DNA of 64,000 nt from Streptomyces sp. SAI-127 (GTDB taxonomy: Bacteria; Actinomycetota; Actinomycetes; Streptomycetales; Streptomycetaceae), in the NCBI RefSeq assembly GCF_029894425.1, contig NZ_JARXYJ010000001.1, forward strand, positions 8,390,501 to 8,454,500, in the 5' to 3' direction. Below the pieces are notes generated by a model, which had not been told where the DNA came from, searched no databases, and saw nothing but the letters and a program-made list of their open reading frames with translations. This document shows positions 62,531 to 64,000 of this stretch, in pieces; positions within the stretch are counted from its first letter, which is position 1, and the number at the start of each line of letters is the position of its first letter. Position numbers and translations under genes: made by a program.

Positions 62531-62602
62531 GGGCGATTAGCTCAGTGGGAGAGCGCTTCGTTCACACCGAAGAGGTCACTGGTTCGAACCCAGTATCGCC
62601 CA
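62531..62602 (+). tRNA. tRNA-Val (CAC)
   Basis: Acceptor GGGCGAT/ATCGCCC, D arm GCTC/GAGC, anticodon stem CTTCG/CGAAG with loop TTCACAC (anticodon CAC), T arm ACTGG/CCAGT, discriminator A; CCA not encoded. It reads GUG, the most used valine codon in such genomes with GUC. Confidence 0.95.
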
Positions 62603-62610
62603 CCCGGACC

Positions 62611-62644
62611 GACGGCCCGTCTGTGAGAGCGCAGACGGGCCGTC
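62611..62644 (+). terminator. tRNA-Val terminator
   Basis: A 13-base stem (62611-62623 with 62632-62644), 8 bases after the tRNA. Between here and 62889 I see no gene or clear signal. Confidence 0.8.
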
Positions 62645-62889
62645 GGCGTGTGCGGGGACCGATGTGAAGGCCGGGGTCGCCGGCTCGCCCGCGTGACCGT
62701 CCGCAGCGACGCCTCCCCGCCGCCCGTACTTTTTCGGCCGCCCGACGATCCCGTACGGCAGCCTGCGTTCCGTTCGACGGGTCGATCCCATGTCTCTCAC
62801 CTGGGCAGTCGTCAGTTCCCTGGCGCCGCCCGGCTGTTGGAGGCGCGCCGACGTCTCACCAGACTCAGAAGAAATTCCTGTCCGAATCA

Positions 62890-62918
62890 TTGACGCATTC
62901 CCGGGCCCTCCGTAGCTT
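62890..62918 (+). promoter_or_regulatory. Promoter of the sugar-binding lipoprotein gene
   Basis: TTGACG (62890-62895), 17-base spacer, TAGCTT (62913-62918). Transcription should start near 62925, at the operator-like dyads. Confidence 0.65.
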
Positions 62919-62926
62919 GTGCCAGC

Positions 62927-62949
62927 AAGCGCTTACTTGAAACGATTCA
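62927..62949. promoter_or_regulatory. LacI-family-like operator
   Basis: AAGCGCTT (62927-62934) and TGAAACGATTCA (62938-62949) lie directly after the promoter. Both resemble LacI/GalR-type half-sites with a central CG. A carbohydrate repressor is the likely binder; none is encoded in the window. Confidence 0.5.
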
Positions 62950-62983
62950 TGCAGGCGGCGACGCTGCGGGGAGGGGCTCGACT

Positions 62984-64000
62984 GTGGGAACCAGCAGGAA
63001 TGTTGAGAGGCGAACGATCCTGAAGGCGGCCGGGGCTACGGCGGCGACGCTGGGGCTGGCCGCGACGACCGGGTGCGGAGGTGACAGCGGCAGTTCCGGA
63101 GACGGAACGGTGACACTGCGTTATGCGTGGTGGGGTGGCGAGCCGCGCACCATCGCCATCAAGAAGACCATCGCGCTCTTCGAGAAGAAGTATCCGAAGA
63201 TCAAGATCAAGCCTGAATTCACCGACTACGAAGCGTTCTGGGAGAAGTTCCAGACCCAGGCCTCCGGTGGAAATCCGCCGGACGTTTTCCAGAACGCGGT
63301 CGGTTTCCTCCGCAAGTACGACAAGCGCGGTGTTCTGCTCGATCTCAAGTCGCAGGCGGACTCCGGGAATCTGAGCCTGGACAACTTCCGCAACGGCGTT
63401 CTGGCGAACGGTCAGGTCGACGGCAAGCAGCTCGGCATCCCCGTCGGCGCCAACACCATGGCACTCGTCATCGACCTCAAGGCCTTCGAGAAGGCCGGCG
63501 TAGAGGCGAAAATGGGCTGGACCTGGGACGAGTACTTCGCCGCGCTCCAGACCATCCAGGACAAGCTGAAGATCGCCGGCGACACCGGCTATTTCGGCAT
63601 CATGTACCTCTACGACCTGTATCTGCGCCAGAACGGCAAGGCATTCTTCACCGACTCCGACCTCGGCTTCACCGAGGACGACCTGACGCAGTGGTGGACG
63701 GACGGCTACAAGCGCGTGAAGTCCGGGCTGGTCGCCGACCCGAAGAAGATCGAGCAGGTCAAGCCCAAGTCGGGTCTCTCGGCGGGCCTCGCCGCGTCCG
63801 AGTTCACCTGGGACAACTTCTCCATCCGCTACGAGGGCGAGGGCGAGTCGGACTACGGGCTCGCGCCGATCCCCACCACGGACGGCAAGGACACCGGCCA
63901 GTACCTCGGTTCGCTGATGCTCAGCGCCTTCGCCGGGACCAAGCACCCCAAGGAGGCGGCGCAGTTCATCTCCTTCATGGTCCACGACCCCGAGGTCGGC
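62984..64000 (+). CDS. Sugar ABC transporter substrate-binding lipoprotein, 3' truncated by window edge
   Basis: The frame opens at GTG 62984 (GAGGGG upstream) and runs out of the window without a stop (339 codons seen). The start VERRTILKAAGATAAT is a twin-arginine signal, and the cysteine in ATTGCGGD is the likely lipidation site. LRYAWWGGEPRTIAIKKTI begins a family-1 extracellular solute-binding fold; LGIPVGANTMALVIDLKAF and GWTWDEYFAALQTIQDKL are typical of carbohydrate binders. Permease genes presumably follow outside. The specific sugar is unknown. Confidence 0.9.
   Translation, partial: MGTSRNVERRTILKAAGATAATLGLAATTGCGGDSGSSGDGTVTLRYAWWGGEPRTIAIKKTIALFEKKYPKIKIKPEFTDYEAFWEKFQTQASGGNPPDVFQNAVGFLRKYDKRGVLLDLKSQADSGNLSLDNFRNGVLANGQVDGKQLGIPVGANTMALVIDLKAFEKAGVEAKMGWTWDEYFAALQTIQDKLKIAGDTGYFGIMYLYDLYLRQNGKAFFTDSDLGFTEDDLTQWWTDGYKRVKSGLVADPKKIEQVKPKSGLSAGLAASEFTWDNFSIRYEGEGESDYGLAPIPTTDGKDTGQYLGSLMLSAFAGTKHPKEAAQFISFMVHDPEVG

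Noticed and set aside
62576..62890. 104-codon minus-strand frame
   Set aside because: It overlaps the tRNA-Val gene and its terminator; no coding signs.

Overview
The window is chromosomal DNA of a Streptomyces-type actinomycete. Evidence: very high G+C with G/C-ending codons, many GTG starts, many GTGA/ATGA translational overlaps, SsgB (a cell-division protein restricted to sporulating actinomycetes), an SpoIIE-type phosphatase, an NsdA-like TPR regulator, and an argCJBDR operon with argH elsewhere. From memory, unchecked, the order resembles the S. coelicolor region between ssgB and the arg cluster, read in the opposite orientation. I see no phage, plasmid or IS element; this is core and near-core chromosome with local novelties.

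Layout. 1-13 kb: end of a PP2C phosphatase, a TPR regulator, a Nudix hydrolase, a 3-hydroxyacyl-CoA dehydrogenase, a Tat-exported GH10-like hydrolase, a divergent EamA transporter/MocR pair, an acetyltransferase, a histidine-phosphatase fold lacking its catalytic histidines, a GH51 arabinofuranosidase and a CMD-family protein. 13-21 kb: a YfhO-like membrane protein, then the arginine operon argC-argJ-argB-argD-argR behind an ARG-box-controlled promoter. 20.8-28 kb: an extracytoplasmic flavin-redox locus on the minus strand (ApbE, two FMN-binding membrane proteins, two haem/FAD/NAD reductases), divergent from a two-component system. 28-35 kb: a flavin-oxidoreductase-like protein, a duplicated secreted protein, argH with its own promoter and ARG boxes, an aldo/keto reductase and a TetR/MFS efflux pair. 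35-42.5 kb: an acyltransferase, a PHO-box-controlled glycerophosphodiesterase, a short sigma factor, small membrane proteins, a HAD phosphatase and the methionine importer metN-metI-metQ behind a Cys/Met-rich leader peptide. 42.6-52.6 kb: cobalamin genes (cobL, a BluB-CobT fusion with a ~700-residue disordered extension, cobA/cysG), an rRNA methyltransferase and a Ser/Thr kinase. 52.6-64 kb: small conserved proteins, a 99-bp tandem-repeat array, a kinase-fold protein, five clustered tRNAs, pabB/pabC-like genes, a tandem GNAT, a DsbA-like protein, ssgB, a PGPGW membrane protein, a sixth tRNA and the start of a sugar-ABC binding lipoprotein running off the end.

How the parts work together. ArgR closes a feedback loop on two arginine loci through matching ARG boxes. 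The flavin locus looks like a complete electron path: cytosolic NAD(P)H to FAD, across haems in the membrane, to covalently bound FMN outside, with ApbE attaching the FMN and a sensor kinase pair next door. The metNIQ leader peptide suggests control by sulphur amino acids. Four gene ends carry the same short dispersed repeat exactly at the stop codon, and a related copy appears to have seeded the 99-bp tandem array. All assignments come from reading the sequence; no database search was run.
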